Source: Leucosporidium creatinivorum (Eukaryota; Basidiomycota; Microbotryomycetes; Leucosporidiales; Leucosporidiaceae). From it: a stretch of 64,000 nt of DNA. Position numbers and translations under genes: made by a program. Of the stretch, positions 1 through 11,490 are shown one piece after another. Location of the stretch: positions 553,886 through 617,885 of the forward strand of contig BCKL01000005.1 in NCBI GenBank assembly GCA_001600635.1, in the 5' to 3' direction. Position 1 is the first letter of the stretch. Each line of letters starts with the position of its first letter. The notes below the pieces were generated by a model. It saw only the letters and a list, made by a program, of their open reading frames with translations. It was not told the DNA's origin and did no database searches.

Positions 1-723
1 TGCTCCTTCCTCAGCCTCACCAACTCCTTCATCCGTCCTCCACCCTCCTCCGCCGCGGTCAAGAGCAGCAGGCTCGGGCGAATCTGCTCCCGCTTGGCGC
101 GGCCATTCCACTCCTTCGCCGAGTCGTCACTCACAACCTGATACCCCCCCTCCTCCCACTCGCCCAGCGCATCCCCCACACTCGACGCTGCGCCTATATC
201 GACCCACACCCCCACCAGCTCTCCCAGCATCTCCCCCTCGAGCTCCGAACCGACCTTGGGCTCGGCCGCACGAGAGCCGATGGGGAGGAGCAATTGCTGC
301 GTCGCATAGTAGCAGCTCCTAACGTCCGACTCCTCGTCTTTGCCTAGACTTGCGCCGATGAGCGAGATGGTGGATCGTAGGATCTCGATGAGGCGGGTGA
401 TAGAGGAGGCGAGAGGCGAAGGCTGTTCCAGCTGTTGATGCGCCACCTCGAGGATGAGAGTCGCGCGAAAGAATCGCAGGATGATGGCGAAGATGTCGAC
501 GATGTTGGCGGCGGAGGACTCCAGCCACTCCATTCGTAGCGCCGTAACCGCAGCCGAGTCCTCCAGGCTCTGCCAGTCTTGGCCGCTCTCTCTCTTTCTG
601 TGTCCATTTCGAGCCGCTCGCGCCTCGTCTCGCTTCCGGGCTCGTTGTCGCTGAGTCTGTAGCAGGGTAAGCGATTCTCTCCTCTCGCACAGCGTGGTGC
701 ACCGCATGTCTGTCGACGGACAT
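1..723 (-). CDS. Hypothetical protein, cut off at the left edge
   Basis: Not recognised. The main exon runs from 656 down past the window edge, so the C-terminus is missing. It is open throughout and reads as a mostly helical, leucine-rich protein with segments such as WQSLEDSAAV, MEWLESSAANIVDIFAIILR and RLIEILRSTISLIG, after a basic start (TQRQRARKRDEARAAR). An acceptor (CTACAG) lies just upstream of 656. A likely seven-codon first exon (MSVDRHA) starts at 723 and joins in frame through a short intron with a GTGCAC donor; this start is an inference and weaker than the main exon. Gene 825..4215 is divergent, with only about 100 bp between the two starts. No catalytic motif is visible. Confidence 0.55.
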
Positions 724-824
724 GCGCCGTCTTGACCGGACTTCGAAGCTTGAGGGGCAAGGCGACCTGCCGTCCTCCTTTGTCTGCTCGCCTGCACTTG
801 ATCAGGTAGAGCACAGCTAACAGG

Positions 825-3800
825 ATGGACAACTCGACAGGATACCACTCTCGTCGCTCGTCAGCTTCTTTCGGCTCTCTCCTCGCCTCGTTCGTTCAGC
901 GCCAGCCGTCGCCCGCCTCTTCGGACGTCAACAAATCGCGACCAGCAGCTGTAGAGCAGCAGACCACATCGGAGGAGCACGGACGGCAGCTCACAGTATA
1001 TCAGGCGCTCCTCGAGCAGCAGCAAGACCGAAGACTCAGCAGACTTGACGAGCAGGACTCAGAGGCTGCGAAGGTCGCCGACGACAGTTCGAGGACAAGG
1101 GACCGGACAGTCGGAGTAGCAGTCACCTCCACAGCATCGTCCATTACATTCCCTGCTACACCAGCCACACCCTCTAAAGCCCACCCATCCTCGACACCCT
1201 CCCCCTCCGGCTCGTCGCTCTCCCCAACTCCCAAAGCCCGCCGTCCCCGCCCCGGAGACATCTACATCTCTCCAACTACCACCTCTCGTTACCTCTCCTT
1301 CGACGAGCAGCGCAGTCCTCAGCCCTCACTCGCCTCCCCCTCCCCTCGTCGAGACCGTCACCGACCGCCCCCCGCCCACCAACTCCGAGCTCGCCGTTCA
1401 GCCTCTTTCGGAGACCTTCAACTCCAGCTCCGGTACTACAACAACAACGGGAGTTCATCCTCCACGTCGACTGCGACTGCCGGTGGTAGTGAAACCGAAG
1501 CAGAGGACTCGGAGCCGACTATCCTCGGTCTAGCGGGAGAGATTGAACGAGCGGAAGAAGCTCAGGCTAGGACTGCATCCAGTTACAACAGACCGAGGAG
1601 GAGGAGATCTACCGATACGCTTCGAGCCTCGATCTCGTCTACCAACTCGAGCTTCTTTCGACGGTTCAAGAGGTCCAGCTTTCGACCGAATACTTCCCCA
1701 CCGACTTCAGCTCGCTCCACCGCTTTCAGCTTTCTACGTGCGTTGCCCGCTCACTCTGTACTGCTGACTCTCGCTGATCTTCCTCGTCGCCCCAACAGAC
1801 GCCCCCTCCTCACCGAGAATGATCCGCTCCCCTCCCTCTCCCTCCTCGCCCTCCTCCCCGTCTCGCACGCACAGTCCCTCCATTACCAACCCCAAACGCT
1901 CAACCTTCGGCATCACTCGCTCCTCCTCCTCCTCCAACCGGAATGGCGGATCCTCCCTCTTCTCCTTCGGCGGCGGTAGTTCCAACCCACCAAGCGCCAA
2001 CACCTCCCCTACCCACGCCTTCAACTCGACTCTCAACCTCCCCCCATCGCCGGGGGCTTCTCATCTCCGCGAGTCTACCTTTCCCTTCGCCGCAGGGGGC
2101 ACTTCCTCCAGTTCGTCCCTCGGCCGACCCTCCTTCGACACCAGCCCCTCCTCATCCTCCGCTCTCGCGCCTTCTCCCTCCCTCGTCTCCACTTCCATGT
2201 TCGGTCGCTCCTCCTCGAAACGTCTCGAGCGGAAGAACACCTCTCGCGCAGCTTCCTCCTCCTCCCGCGGCGGGGCCGACCGCTCGCAATTCAGCGCCTC
2301 TGAGCTGGACGGGATGTTCGATTCCTACGCCGCTGGTGGTGGGCCAGGATCGCCGGGACCAGGGTCGTTGATGGGCGACTCGATGCATAGTAGTGGGGAC
2401 CGGGAGCAGGGAGGAGCCTTGGGGGCGGGGGAGGCGGTCGGGTTGAAGAGGAGGGGATGGTACGCTGAGTATGTGCCTAAGGGGGAGATCGGGAGGCAGA
2501 AGTACATGTGGAATGAGGAGGGAGGGCAGAGCGTCCCGTCTTGGGTTAGCTATTCGCAGGGTGCGAGGAACTGGTGAGTCTTCGCGTTGAGCGCTGAGCG
2601 CCGAGACGAGCTAATCGCGGTTTGACGAACAGGGACGCCCTCCTCACTTCCTCACTCTTCGTTGGAGGAAACGAGGGGAGTACCGCTTTCCTCCCGCCGA
2701 TACCGAAAGCAGGCGCCGAGCCTCTGCCTGCTCCTCCTCCGCCGAAGCGAGTGCTCGACATTGGGTCTGGGCCGACTTCGCTCTGGAGCATCATGCAGGC
2801 GGGCCAGCCGGGATGGGAGACGACTCAATTTGTTGGTGAGTTGGACCAACTACCCTCAGCTACCTCGAGCAATTGCTGACGACCTCGACGAGCAGGACTC
2901 GACATCGCCCCGTCCGAGATCCCTCACGACTACCTCGAGTACGACATCTCCAATCGGCTCTCCTACGTACAGCACAACTTCCTCGAACTACTTCCCTTCG
3001 ACGACAATCGGTTTGACTTTGTGCGCATAGCCAATGTTGGGCTGGGAGTCCCAGGTGAGTAGAGTCGGCGCGCTTCCCTGGAGGCTCGAAGCTGACTCGA
3101 AGACCGTTGCGCAGAGCACATGTGGGCTCAGCTCATCGAGGAGGCGACTAGGGTGCTTTCACCAGGGTGTAAGCTGCCTGATACTTCTGTCGCTCGCAGC
3201 GAGACTGACCTTCTCGCCTCGCAGGTCATCTCGAGGTCATCGAGCACAATTTTGCCGTCCTGCGCAAACGGCCGCTCATCAAGACGCCCAAGGCGTTTAC
3301 TATGGGACTACAAGAAGACCCCGACGCCGTCATAGACGAGTCTTTCGACGCCGTGTTGGAGGAGCGATTCATCAACCCTCGTAAGTCGCTCGCCGTTCGG
3401 CGATGGTGCGCGAGCTGACGGTACTCCTCGCAGACACTCTCGGCATGATCCCTTCGCAACTCGCTCTCAACTGCACCAACATCCAAACCTCGGGAATCAA
3501 CACTCTTCCCCTCCCCTCCCGACCTCCACAACCCGCTCGGCCTCCAAGCCCTCCTTCGCCCACTCAGCCAACTCCCTCACCGCATCACTCACCACTCACC
3601 TCCTACTCCGCTGGACTCGGCTCATCTCCCTCTCCCCTCTCGCACCTCTCTCCCTCACTCCCTCACCTCTACCTCCACGCCTACGCCGACCGCTTCTCCT
3701 CCTCCTCCCACGCCATCGCTTCCTCCGCCGCCGCTCGTCGGCAACGACGATCAGGCGCAGTCAATGGAGTCGAGCACAGGCAACGGCAGGATCTCCTGCA

Positions 3801-4215
3801 CCTCGAGCTGGACGAGACGGTTCGAGGCTGGGCCTCGGAGCTGAGGGAGCGAGCAGGGTTGGCGAGCGTGGTGAGGAATCTCTGGGGCTGGGAATGCGCC
3901 ATGGACGCCAAGCTGCGAGACTCGTTGGAGGACCAGCTGCCCATCTTCGACGAGAAGATCCGAGGCTTCGACGCCGCATACGACGACGAAGGATGGCAGG
4001 CGGTCGTCGGGATCACTCAGGCGGAGGGCGAGTGGTGGGATCCGGAGATTGAGTTTAGGAGGGCACAGGTCGCTTTCGCCAAGAGGGAAGCTACGATTGA
4101 GCTCGGAAGGGTCAAGGCGAGGTTGGGAGAGAAGGAGGAGCGAGACGAGGAGAATGGAGAGGATGTCGGCGTGCTCGAGTTTGGCACGTTTGTGGCCAAG
4201 GCTATGATGAGTTGA
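825..4215 (+). CDS. SAM-dependent methyltransferase-like protein with a long disordered N-terminus
   Basis: Seven exons fit in phase: 825-1737, 1799-2573, 2633-2835, 2896-3054, 3115-3168, 3225-3380 and 3434-4215, giving about 1,013 residues. The first half is low-complexity (Ser/Pro/Arg rich, repeated RRSASFG and RRSSASFGS blocks that could be phosphorylation sites). A conserved block (KRRGWYAEYVPKGEIGRQKY) leads into a class I methyltransferase fold. Motif I is VLDIGSGPTS; then come GLDIAPSEIP, FDFVRIANVGLGVP, and HMWAQLIEEATRVLSP followed by HLEVIEHNF. This order (glycine loop, acidic end of strand 2, then LxPGGxLEV) is typical of SAM methyltransferases. The substrate is unknown. The C-terminal part is again Ser/Pro rich and then helical. 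It is much longer than a bare methyltransferase, which is common for fungal members with regulatory tails. Confidence 0.85.
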
Positions 4216-4544
4216 AGAGCTTAGCAGGGTAGATGAGTTATTCTAGAGCTTGACTCTGCATCGTCGATAATCATGTTGGCACACAGAAGCGCGAGAGGAG
4301 CAGAGAGGCCTAGCATCCTCAACGCCGAGAGACAGGCGCCGAAGTACAGGGGTTGGCGCTCAGCGAGCTCCTTCCTCGCCACCTACAGCAGCCCACTATC
4401 TCTACAGCATCCGGCCACTTCTACCCCGCAAGACGAGTCAGATCTTGCCTGCTGAGGTGCTCAAAGCGGAGCCAATTCGTGCGAGCCTCTCTTTCCCTCC
4501 TTCCGCTCGCTTCGCCTGCACTCGCACATTTGGAAGCTGCAAGG
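4216..4544. other. Intergenic, between the methyltransferase and syntaxin genes
   Basis: No gene seen. The last 60 bases before the syntaxin start are pyrimidine-rich (CTCTCTTTCCCTCCTTCC), which looks like a promoter or 5' leader of that gene. The first part would hold the methyltransferase 3' end. Confidence 0.5.
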
Positions 4545-5821
4545 ATGGCTCGTGATCGACTTGCCGCTGCTAGGGTGAGCTCTCTGCCACTTTCCTCACC
4601 TCGACCGAGCTCAGTCCCGCTCGCTACAGAAGGATAAAGGCGTCGAGACGTTCGACAGTGGCGCAGGCGGCGCTTCTTCGGGAGAGACGAGCGGCGGTAT
4701 CCCCATGGGCGAGCTCTTCCATATGGAGGCCTTCATGACCGTGGTCGACGAAGTACGAGGGCAGATCCAACAGCTCCGCGACGCGACTCAAACCCTCCGT
4801 CACCTCCACTCGAGAGCCCTCTCGGCTCAGCCCTCAGCTACCCTATCTCCCGCTCAGCTCGGTACAACAGATGCCCAACGACTCTCAGCCGACTCTGCCG
4901 ACCTCTCCAACGCCATCCGAGCCCGCATTCTCGAGATGGCTCAGCGGAATCGACGCTCGGCGCTCGGCGACCCTGGATTCGAGGCGAGGAAGAAGCAGTT
5001 GGAGGGACTGCAGAGCGCGTTCAAGCGTGCGCTGGAAGAGCTGTTCCAGGTTGAGAAGGGAGCGAGGGCAAAGGCGAGGGAGAGGATCGAGAGGCAGTAC
5101 AGGACGGGTGAGCTTCCGGACGAGCTTTATCGGGAGCGAGGGAGTGTAAGAAGCTGACCTAGTGGCCTCTATACATAGTGAAGCCGAGCGCTACTCAAGA
5201 GGAGCTCGATGAAGCGCTCGCCGGCAGCGTTTCGGGTCGACAGGTCTTCGCCGAGGCTGTGAGTCGCGCGCTTGCCCCCTCCTAGGTTGGGGACCATCGC
5301 TGACGCTCGGAGACATCCTGAACATCATCCAGCTCACTAGCCAGCGCCAAACCGGAGCCAGAACCGCCTACACCGAAGCTCAGTATCGAAACGAGGAACT
5401 GCGCGAGATTGAGAAGACGATGGGGGAGTGTGCTCAGCTCATGAACGACGTCAGTCGTTTCCTCCGCACCACCACTCCGCACGTCGGCGCAGGGACTCTC
5501 GGCGCCTTCCCTCGCTAACTCGTTCTCGGCGCTCGTCTCGCAGATGGCCAATCTCGTCCTGGACCAAGACTTTGCGATGGAGCAGATCGAGCAGGACGCT
5601 TCTCAGGTGCACGAGGACATCCAAGAAGGTCATCGTCAAGTCACCATCGGCAAGAAGCTCGCCGCTGCAGCTCGCAAGAAGCGGTAAGTTGGCTCGGCGA
5701 TTGCCTCCCTCTCCTCCAAGGCTGATGATCGCTTTTCTTTCGCAGCTGGTGGGGATTCGGCATTTTGGTCGTCATTGTCATCGTCCTCGCCATCGTACTC
5801 GGTGTCACCATTCCCAACTAA
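4545..5821 (+). CDS. SSO1: Plasma-membrane syntaxin (Qa-SNARE, Sso-type)
   Basis: Six exons (4545-4574, 4630-5107, 5179-5258, 5333-5449, 5544-5683, 5746-5821) give 306 residues, the usual syntaxin size. An N-terminal three-helix (Habc) region begins with MGELFHMEAFMTVVDEVRGQ. It is followed by the SNARE helix with VLDQDFAMEQIEQDASQVHE; the Q in VLDQD is the zero-layer glutamine. A basic stretch (ARKKRWWGFG) and one C-terminal membrane anchor (ILVVIVIVLAIVLGV) end two residues before the tail. This is a tail-anchored t-SNARE that pairs with a Sec9-type SNARE and a synaptobrevin in exocytosis. The SNARE motif is preceded by RQTGARTAYTEAQYRNEELR, typical of Sso/syntaxin-1 relatives. The first exon carries only ten codons. 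Confidence 0.93.
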
Positions 5822-6180
5822 TCGCTGATGGCGCGAGGCGAGGTCGACAGCGGAGGCGGATTGGCTTGAATGGGGCCAGCTGTGTATGAGTAGAGGCGTG
5901 AGATAGTAGAATGAGCTTAATTCGCGCCTCTTGATGTCGTTGCCCCGCGAGCTGACTTGCTCAGCTGGCTCTCGAGAGGCCTTCTCATCGCCGAGCTCGG
6001 TTGAAGGGATCTCAACATGCTTCAATAACAGCTGCTAAGCTTGAGTCTATGTACACACGCTACTCTAGACAATATGTACATCCGCCAAGTGTCCATGAGC
6101 GTGGTCCCTTCTCTCCTCAAGCATGCTAAGCGTCCATTTTGCTCGTCGTCGCATCTCTCGGTCACGTCGTAGGCCTCCCT
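5822..6180. other. Convergent intergenic region
   Basis: Lies between the ends of the syntaxin gene (+) and the Zn2Cys6 gene (-), so it should hold two 3' UTRs. Some less GC-rich sequence around 6020-6080 fits that. I see no gene or repeat here. Confidence 0.5.
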
Positions 6181-6995
6181 CTAAGCTTCTCCCCGGACGA
6201 AAGAAGTCGGCCAGCGATCCTTTCTAGTCGGCTCGATCTCCTCGTAGTGCGGTGGAGGAGGAGTAGTGGCGCGAGGGGGAGGGCGGTAACTCGGCGGAGG
6301 CGAAGGAAAAGGCGTAGGGTTAGGTTGCCAGGCGTGGTAGATGTGCGGGAAGGTCGGGAAGGTTGGGAAAGCAGGGAAGTAGAGCGGTGGAGGCGATATC
6401 GAAGCGTAGTAAGGGACGATGTACGGTGAGGTGAAGGGTGTGGCGGCCGAGATGGGGTGCGCCGAGCTCGAGCTTGACGGCGAGGTTGACGCTCGGCGTG
6501 GCGCGGGATACGATGCAGGTGGCGCTGGATGAGGAGCTTGGAGTGGTAAAGCTGCGAAGGAAGAGCGGTCAGCCTCTGGACGACGAGAAGCGAGCGAGAC
6601 GCCGAACTCGGCTGAGCAGCTTCTCGAAGCTCTCTGATGCGAGGTGCGTCTCTGCAGTCGTCGAAGCCTCGTTGTATGCATCTGGAAGTGTATGAGAGTC
6701 AGATTAAATTCTGTAGAGCTCAACAGCGACGTCTCGTACCGCTCGCAAGGTCGTCCGAGGCTGCACTTCCTCCCGGCCTGTTGAAATCGGCAAAGGTGAG
6801 CGGGGGAGCTACGAGGGGAGCTCAGAGCGGTCGGCTTACTTTCTTACAGCGTACACAAGCTGCAAACCGAGCAGATTGGTCAGCTCAGCTGCGGCACGAC
6901 GGCGCAGGCCATGACGAAGCGAACTCACCGACTGGCACACACTCGCGCTTCTTCCTGGGTACAGGAGCCCCACGGTCGGGCCGGAGACCTTCCAT
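6181..6995 (-). CDS. Compact Zn(2)Cys(6) DNA-binding protein, 189 residues
   Basis: Assembled from five exons (6995-6929, 6859-6840, 6777-6740, 6681-6608, 6551-6181), which sum to 570 nt including the stop. The N-terminus is MEGLRPDRGAPVPRKKRE. Then comes a full binuclear zinc cluster: CVRCKKAGRKC, SLGRPCERC and IQRGFDDC, spacing C-X2-C-X6-C-X5-C-X2-C-X7-C, with the basic KKAGRK loop. The order CxxC...GRPCxRCxxRG...C resembles the Ert1/AcuK group of fungal regulators, but there is no PAS domain. The rest is Pro/Ser/Tyr-rich (FPAFPTFPTFPHIYHAW), perhaps an activation or interaction region. The cluster is split over four exons, one of 20 nt. The last intron has an ordinary branch and acceptor but a weak GTTCGG donor, so that junction is less sure. 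A nuclear regulator is inferred; the target is unknown. Confidence 0.78.
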
Positions 6996-7391
6996 AGTAG
7001 TTCTAGGGTACTCCTACGGTTCTCCCCAGCTCTGAGCGCTGCTTGATCTCGCCGGAAGCGCCGTCGGTGTCGCACGAGCTGAGGAAGGCGACCGAGGTGG
7101 AGGAGCGGGTAGGTCGACTGCAGGGGACTACGACTGCTGCTGTACAGGCGGCGCTCCCTTGAACGATTCGACGACGATGCTGGAGACGAAGAATGTGGTC
7201 GGAGCCAAGCCTCGAGAAGAGCGAAGCGAAACGTCGTACCCCCGGCTCCGACTGACGAGCGGCAGGTCCGACTCGCCCCTCGCTATTCACCTACAGCCCT
7301 TCGGCGGCTAGCGCAAATCTCTAAGCATGCAACATCGACTATCAACCTACAACAAGTCTCCCCTTGATCCGACAACCCCCAGAAAGCGCTT
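6996..7391. promoter_or_regulatory. Upstream region of the Zn2Cys6 gene
   Basis: Holds the 3' end of the seven-helix gene and the promoter of the Zn2Cys6 gene, both on the minus strand. No TATA-like box or other clear site was recognised. Open frames in it are broken and lack coding character. Confidence 0.4.
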
Positions 7392-9243
7392 CTACTCCTT
7401 TGCCTCCGCCACGATCTGATCCAACGTCTGGGGTGGCTCTTCCTCTGCCTGTAGAGGTTCCTCCTCGTCATCTCTCATACGATATCGGTAAGGGAAGTCG
7501 GCAGTGAAGGACGCTGTTGACGACTTCCGGCGAGTTTGGACGGGGAGAGGGAGCTCGGCGGAGTAGGCCGGTCTGCTTGACTTCCGCAAGTCGGCCAGGC
7601 GCTTGATGAGGAGGGCGCTGAGGCCTACAGCGTCGAGGAAGGACTTGCTCCACACGATCCCAGTCACGGCAAACTCGGTTCTGATGGAAGAAGAGGAGAG
7701 AAGGGTCAGTCTTCGCCTCGACCGAGAAGACGACTCGAAGCGAACTCACGCTGATCCCTGGTCGCTGAAGGGTGTCGCCGGCGAAAGGATCCAAGCGGCA
7801 TACATGATGAAGACCGAAGCGAACGGTATCGTGCACATGTAGAAGAGGGTGACGTCCCAAGGCAGCCGGCTGCCCTTTTCGGCGCTCGCCCCGTCCAGCG
7901 CTGGCGTCAAGTCGGTTCCCTCCCTCCAATCTTGCGTCCTCGAACGCTGCAGCTCGCTACTGATGGGATCTTTGACCGATTTGTCGTCGTCCAGAGGAAC
8001 GTTGTTGACGAAGGGGGCGAGGGGAGCGACGACTGGAGCGCCTCGGCGAACGATTTGCGAGTTCTTGGATCGCCTCAGACGGAAGACGATGGTGACGGAG
8101 CCGAGAAGGTTGAGCTGTGAGACCGGTGGGTCAGTTTGTACCTCAGAGACTAAGCGAAGCTGCTCGAACTCACGAGAAGAAGGAAGACGGCCCCGACGAG
8201 CATGAGGATCATCGTGATTCGCGCTCGGGCGTAGAAGGAATCCAACATTGGCTGCATTGCGCTAGCAACCTGAGCGGTCAAGCGCTGAATGGTCGATTGA
8301 TAGTCGGCTGGGCTGAGTTGAGTGCCCTCAGCGGCGAAGGTGGTCGCGTTGGCCTTCACCTCGGCGAAGAGGGTCTCCCAAACACCGTCGCCGTGCTTCC
8401 AGGCTTCGCCGGCTCGGATGGAAGGCACGATGACGATTACTGCCAGGAAGGGGGCGGAGGCGATGAGGCTGTTGGAGGCCCAAGGCGGGAGGAGATGGCG
8501 AGACGAGTCGCGGGAGGTCATGATATTGGCCCCAGTCGCAACGATTGCGGTTGTGAGGAAGGCGCAGATGTAAGCGGGGACCAAGTGCAGGTAGATCCAG
8601 TAGAACGACCAAGTCCCTGTTGTTCGAAGGACAGGTCAGGACTCGGCTCGGCTGAGCCCATACGAAGGAGGGAGGCCGTAGGCTAGACGTTGCGGGAAGT
8701 CTACGCACCCTTGGCATGTCGGACGAAGATAGATTCGAGGAAGGGTACGTAGCCGGCGAGCCAGACTGAGCGAGTCGGAAGGCAGGGGTCAGCTCTGCGC
8801 GGTTAACACTCCAGCACAACTACGGTCGCAACGCACTGATGGAGGTGATGGCGCATCCGAGAGGGTAGTAGAGGTATTGGTTCACAATCAGGTAGCGACC
8901 TGCCGACACGGAAAGAGTGAGCTTCCGGCTCGGCGATGGTTCTCCGAGATCTCTCACCTTGCGGCCGCTGCACGATGCGGACCATCCAGAGCTTCTGCTT
9001 CCTCTTGAGGTCGTATGTGGTGAGTGCAAGATATAGTGACGCCACGAGAAGTGTGCTGTGATGTGCAGAGAGAGGTCAGCTCGGTGAACTCGCTGTCGGG
9101 GCTGCGTCCTTTGCAGCAGCGTCGACTCACAATCCTAACAGGCCGTACAATGCCCAAAGCCGTGCGCGGTAGCCTCGATACATGGGCACATAGAACTGAG
9201 CCTCCATGGCTACGGCAAAATCGGCGAAGGGGTTCTGCGCCAT
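7392..9243 (-). CDS. Predicted seven-helix membrane protein
   Basis: Seven exons join in phase to give about 485 residues. The start MAQNPFADFAVAMEAQFYVP was chosen because it begins the first open exon; a second Met 12 codons on is possible. Hydrophobic segments, in order: YGLLGFTLLVASLYLALTTY; YYPLGCAITSIIWLAGYVPF; WIYLHLVPAYICAFLTTAIV; SLIASAPFLAVIVIVPSI; ITMILMLVGAVFLLLLNLLG; VTLFYMCTIPFASVFIMYAA; and a weaker one near VTGIVWSKSFLDAVGLSALL. Seven crossings would be receptor-like. There is a long loop between helices 4 and 5 (with ANATTF, a possible N-glycosylation site), a basic loop after helix 5 (RLRRSKNSQIVRR), and an acidic C-terminal tail. I do not recognise the family and no classic GPCR motif stands out. 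It lies directly upstream of the Zn2Cys6 gene on the same strand. Confidence 0.75.
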
Positions 9244-9768
9244 CCCTGCAGGCGACACCCGCGTCGTAGAGCGAGCCGGAGAGTGCTGGACGGAGCTTAA
9301 AGACGACCTTGACTAAGCGAGCTGCCGGGCGACGGATTGAATGCAAGTACGAGGCAACAAGAGCTGAGACGAGCTCGAGAGAAAGGGTTGCAGAGAGAGA
9401 ATCATGCAGCTCATTGCGAACATTAGCGAGAGCGCGGGCCCGTAAGGTCGCAATGCCCCGTCGGGGTCAATCTGGGCGTGTAATGAGAGTTCCAAGAGGC
9501 CATCGCCGAAGCTGAGGAGTCCAGACCGAGGGCCAATCGGAAGCTAGAGGACAGCCTGCTTTGGTACATGAAGTCTTTACGAGAGCCCGACACCCCGTCA
9601 AAGAGCTGAAATCGAAGCGGCAGCGGCGGCGAGCTGATGCGGGAGGAGGCAACCTGGCTCAGCGCTCCCTCGCCGAAACGATCAAGTTCGGACCCGCCCC
9701 TCCGACTTTCTTGCTCCGCCCCTTTCGCCCTCCGCTTCGACCGTCTACTTCTCTACATCTCTTCAGTC
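9244..9768. promoter_or_regulatory. Divergent promoter region
   Basis: Shared upstream region of the seven-helix gene (-) and the epimerase gene (+). The 70 bases before the epimerase start are strongly pyrimidine-rich, as before several genes here. No TATA box or named site was recognised. Confidence 0.5.
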
Positions 9769-11490
9769 ATGCGTGAGTAGTCTGCAGCCTGTACTACGAC
9801 CAGGAATCAGCGCTGACCCTCGGGAACCCCGCCACGTTCACCCAACAGCTTGTGAGCTTCTGGGCGCTAGAGGGCGATTCGCTGCACCCGAGCGCTCGGC
9901 TCACATTGAAACTGCACTCCTACAGCTCCTCGCAAGAACATCCTTGTCACCGGCGCCGCTGGATACATTGGTGAGCTACAGCAGCCGATTTCTGGCTTGG
10001 AGCTGAACGCTCACGCTTCTCGCGGCTGCAGGGTCCCACATCGCCCTCTGCTGCTTGCTGTCGGGAGAGTATAGCGTTGTTACCATCGACAAGTGAGTCT
10101 CTGTGCTCAGGCGCTGCAGCTCGGCGCATCGCTGACCTTTGCCTTCCCTTAGCTTCTCCAACTCGTTCCCTGAGGGACTGAAGCGCGTTACCAAGATCGC
10201 CCAGGATGCTCTCCCTGCCGATGCTACCGAGGAGGACAAGAAGGCGCTCGAGATTGAGGTGTTCCGCGGCGACATCACCCTCAAGGAGGACATCAACCAG
10301 GTCTTTGAGGCGTACAAGAGCAAGGGAGGCATCTGGGGAGTGATCCACGTCGCTGCTCACAAGGCTGTCGGCGAGAGTGGAGAGAAGCCCATTCAGTACT
10401 ACGAGAACAACATCACGGCCACCATCAACCTTCTCTCGGTAAGTTCGGTCGGGCTAGATCGAAAGAGCTCGAGGATGCGGCGGAGCAGGGGAACCGAGCT
10501 GACTTTGACCTTGTTACCATACATCAGATCATGGAGAAGTACGAGGTCTACCGCATCGTCTACTCGTCCTCGGCTACCGTCTACGGCGCCCCCAAGCAGA
10601 TCCCCATCCCCGAATCCTCGGTCCTCGCCCCCGAGTCCGTCTACGGCCGCACCAAGCACATGTCGGAGCTCATCCTCAAGGACGTCTGCGACTCCAAGCC
10701 CGACCTCTGGCGCGCCATCGGTCTGAGGTACTTCAACCCCGCCGGATCGCACCCCTCGGGCGAGATTGGAGAGGACCCCCGCGGCAAGCCTGGAAACCTC
10801 CTTCCCCTTCTCTCCCAGATGGCTACCGGCAAGTTCGCCGAGGAGGGACTCAAGATCTTCGGAAACGACTACCCCACCCCCGACGGAACCTGCGTTCGCG
10901 ACTACCTCCACGGTCAGTCTTCGCCGAGCTGCTGCATGAGCTCGTTCGCTGATCTGTTTTCACTCTCATAGTCATGGACCTCGCTCAGGGTCACGTCGAC
11001 GCCCTCGCCGCCCTCCTCCGCGACGAGATCTTCGAGAACCAGGCTTCCGGAACCGGCTTCGGCGGCTCGGGAGGCAAGTACAAGGCTTACAACCTCGGCA
11101 AGGGCAAGGGAATGAGTGTCCTCCAGATGGTCGAGGCTATGCGCAAGGCTACCGGCTTTGACTACAAGTACACCATCGTTGGCCGTCGGTGAGTTTCTCG
11201 CGCCGAGCAGGGAGGGACCTGCGAGCGAGTAGGCGACTCGAACGACATTCGCTGACGACCTTTCCTGACTATCACAGCACCGGTGACGTTCCCGATCTCA
11301 CCGCCGACCCCACCCTCGCCAACAAGGAGCTCGGCTTCACCTGCAAGTACGGACTCGACGAGATGGCTCGCGACCAGTGGGGATTCAACAAGAAGTACCC
11401 CCAGGGTGAGTTGAAACGCTCCCTTACCTCTTTGCGAATTGATAAGCTGACCCTCGCTTCTCTTGCACAGGCTACGAGACCAAGAAGTAG
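9769..11490 (+). CDS. GAL10: UDP-glucose 4-epimerase
   Basis: Eight exons (9769-9772, 9926-9970, 10032-10092, 10153-10438, 10528-10912, 10972-11188, 11278-11405, 11471-11490) give 381 residues. Only ATG plus one base lies in exon 1; splicing creates [19 protein letters not shown]. The enzyme interconverts UDP-glucose and UDP-galactose in the cytosol (Leloir pathway and supply for glycans). Seen: NAD-binding GAAGYIG, the acidic VVTIDNFSNS turn, [11 protein letters not shown], the serine/threonine of YSSSATVYG, and the catalytic YxxxK in [29 protein letters not shown] and the [19 protein letters not shown] block are classic for this family. There is no C-terminal mutarotase domain, unlike budding-yeast Gal10, so the protein is of the single-domain GALE/Uge1 type. 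Codon use is strongly biased to C-ending codons, which suggests high expression. Confidence 0.96.

Noticed and set aside
7003-7290. Open frames between the seven-helix and zinc-cluster genes
   Set aside because: Broken frames that do not join to any exon with a known motif; better read as 3' UTR and promoter.
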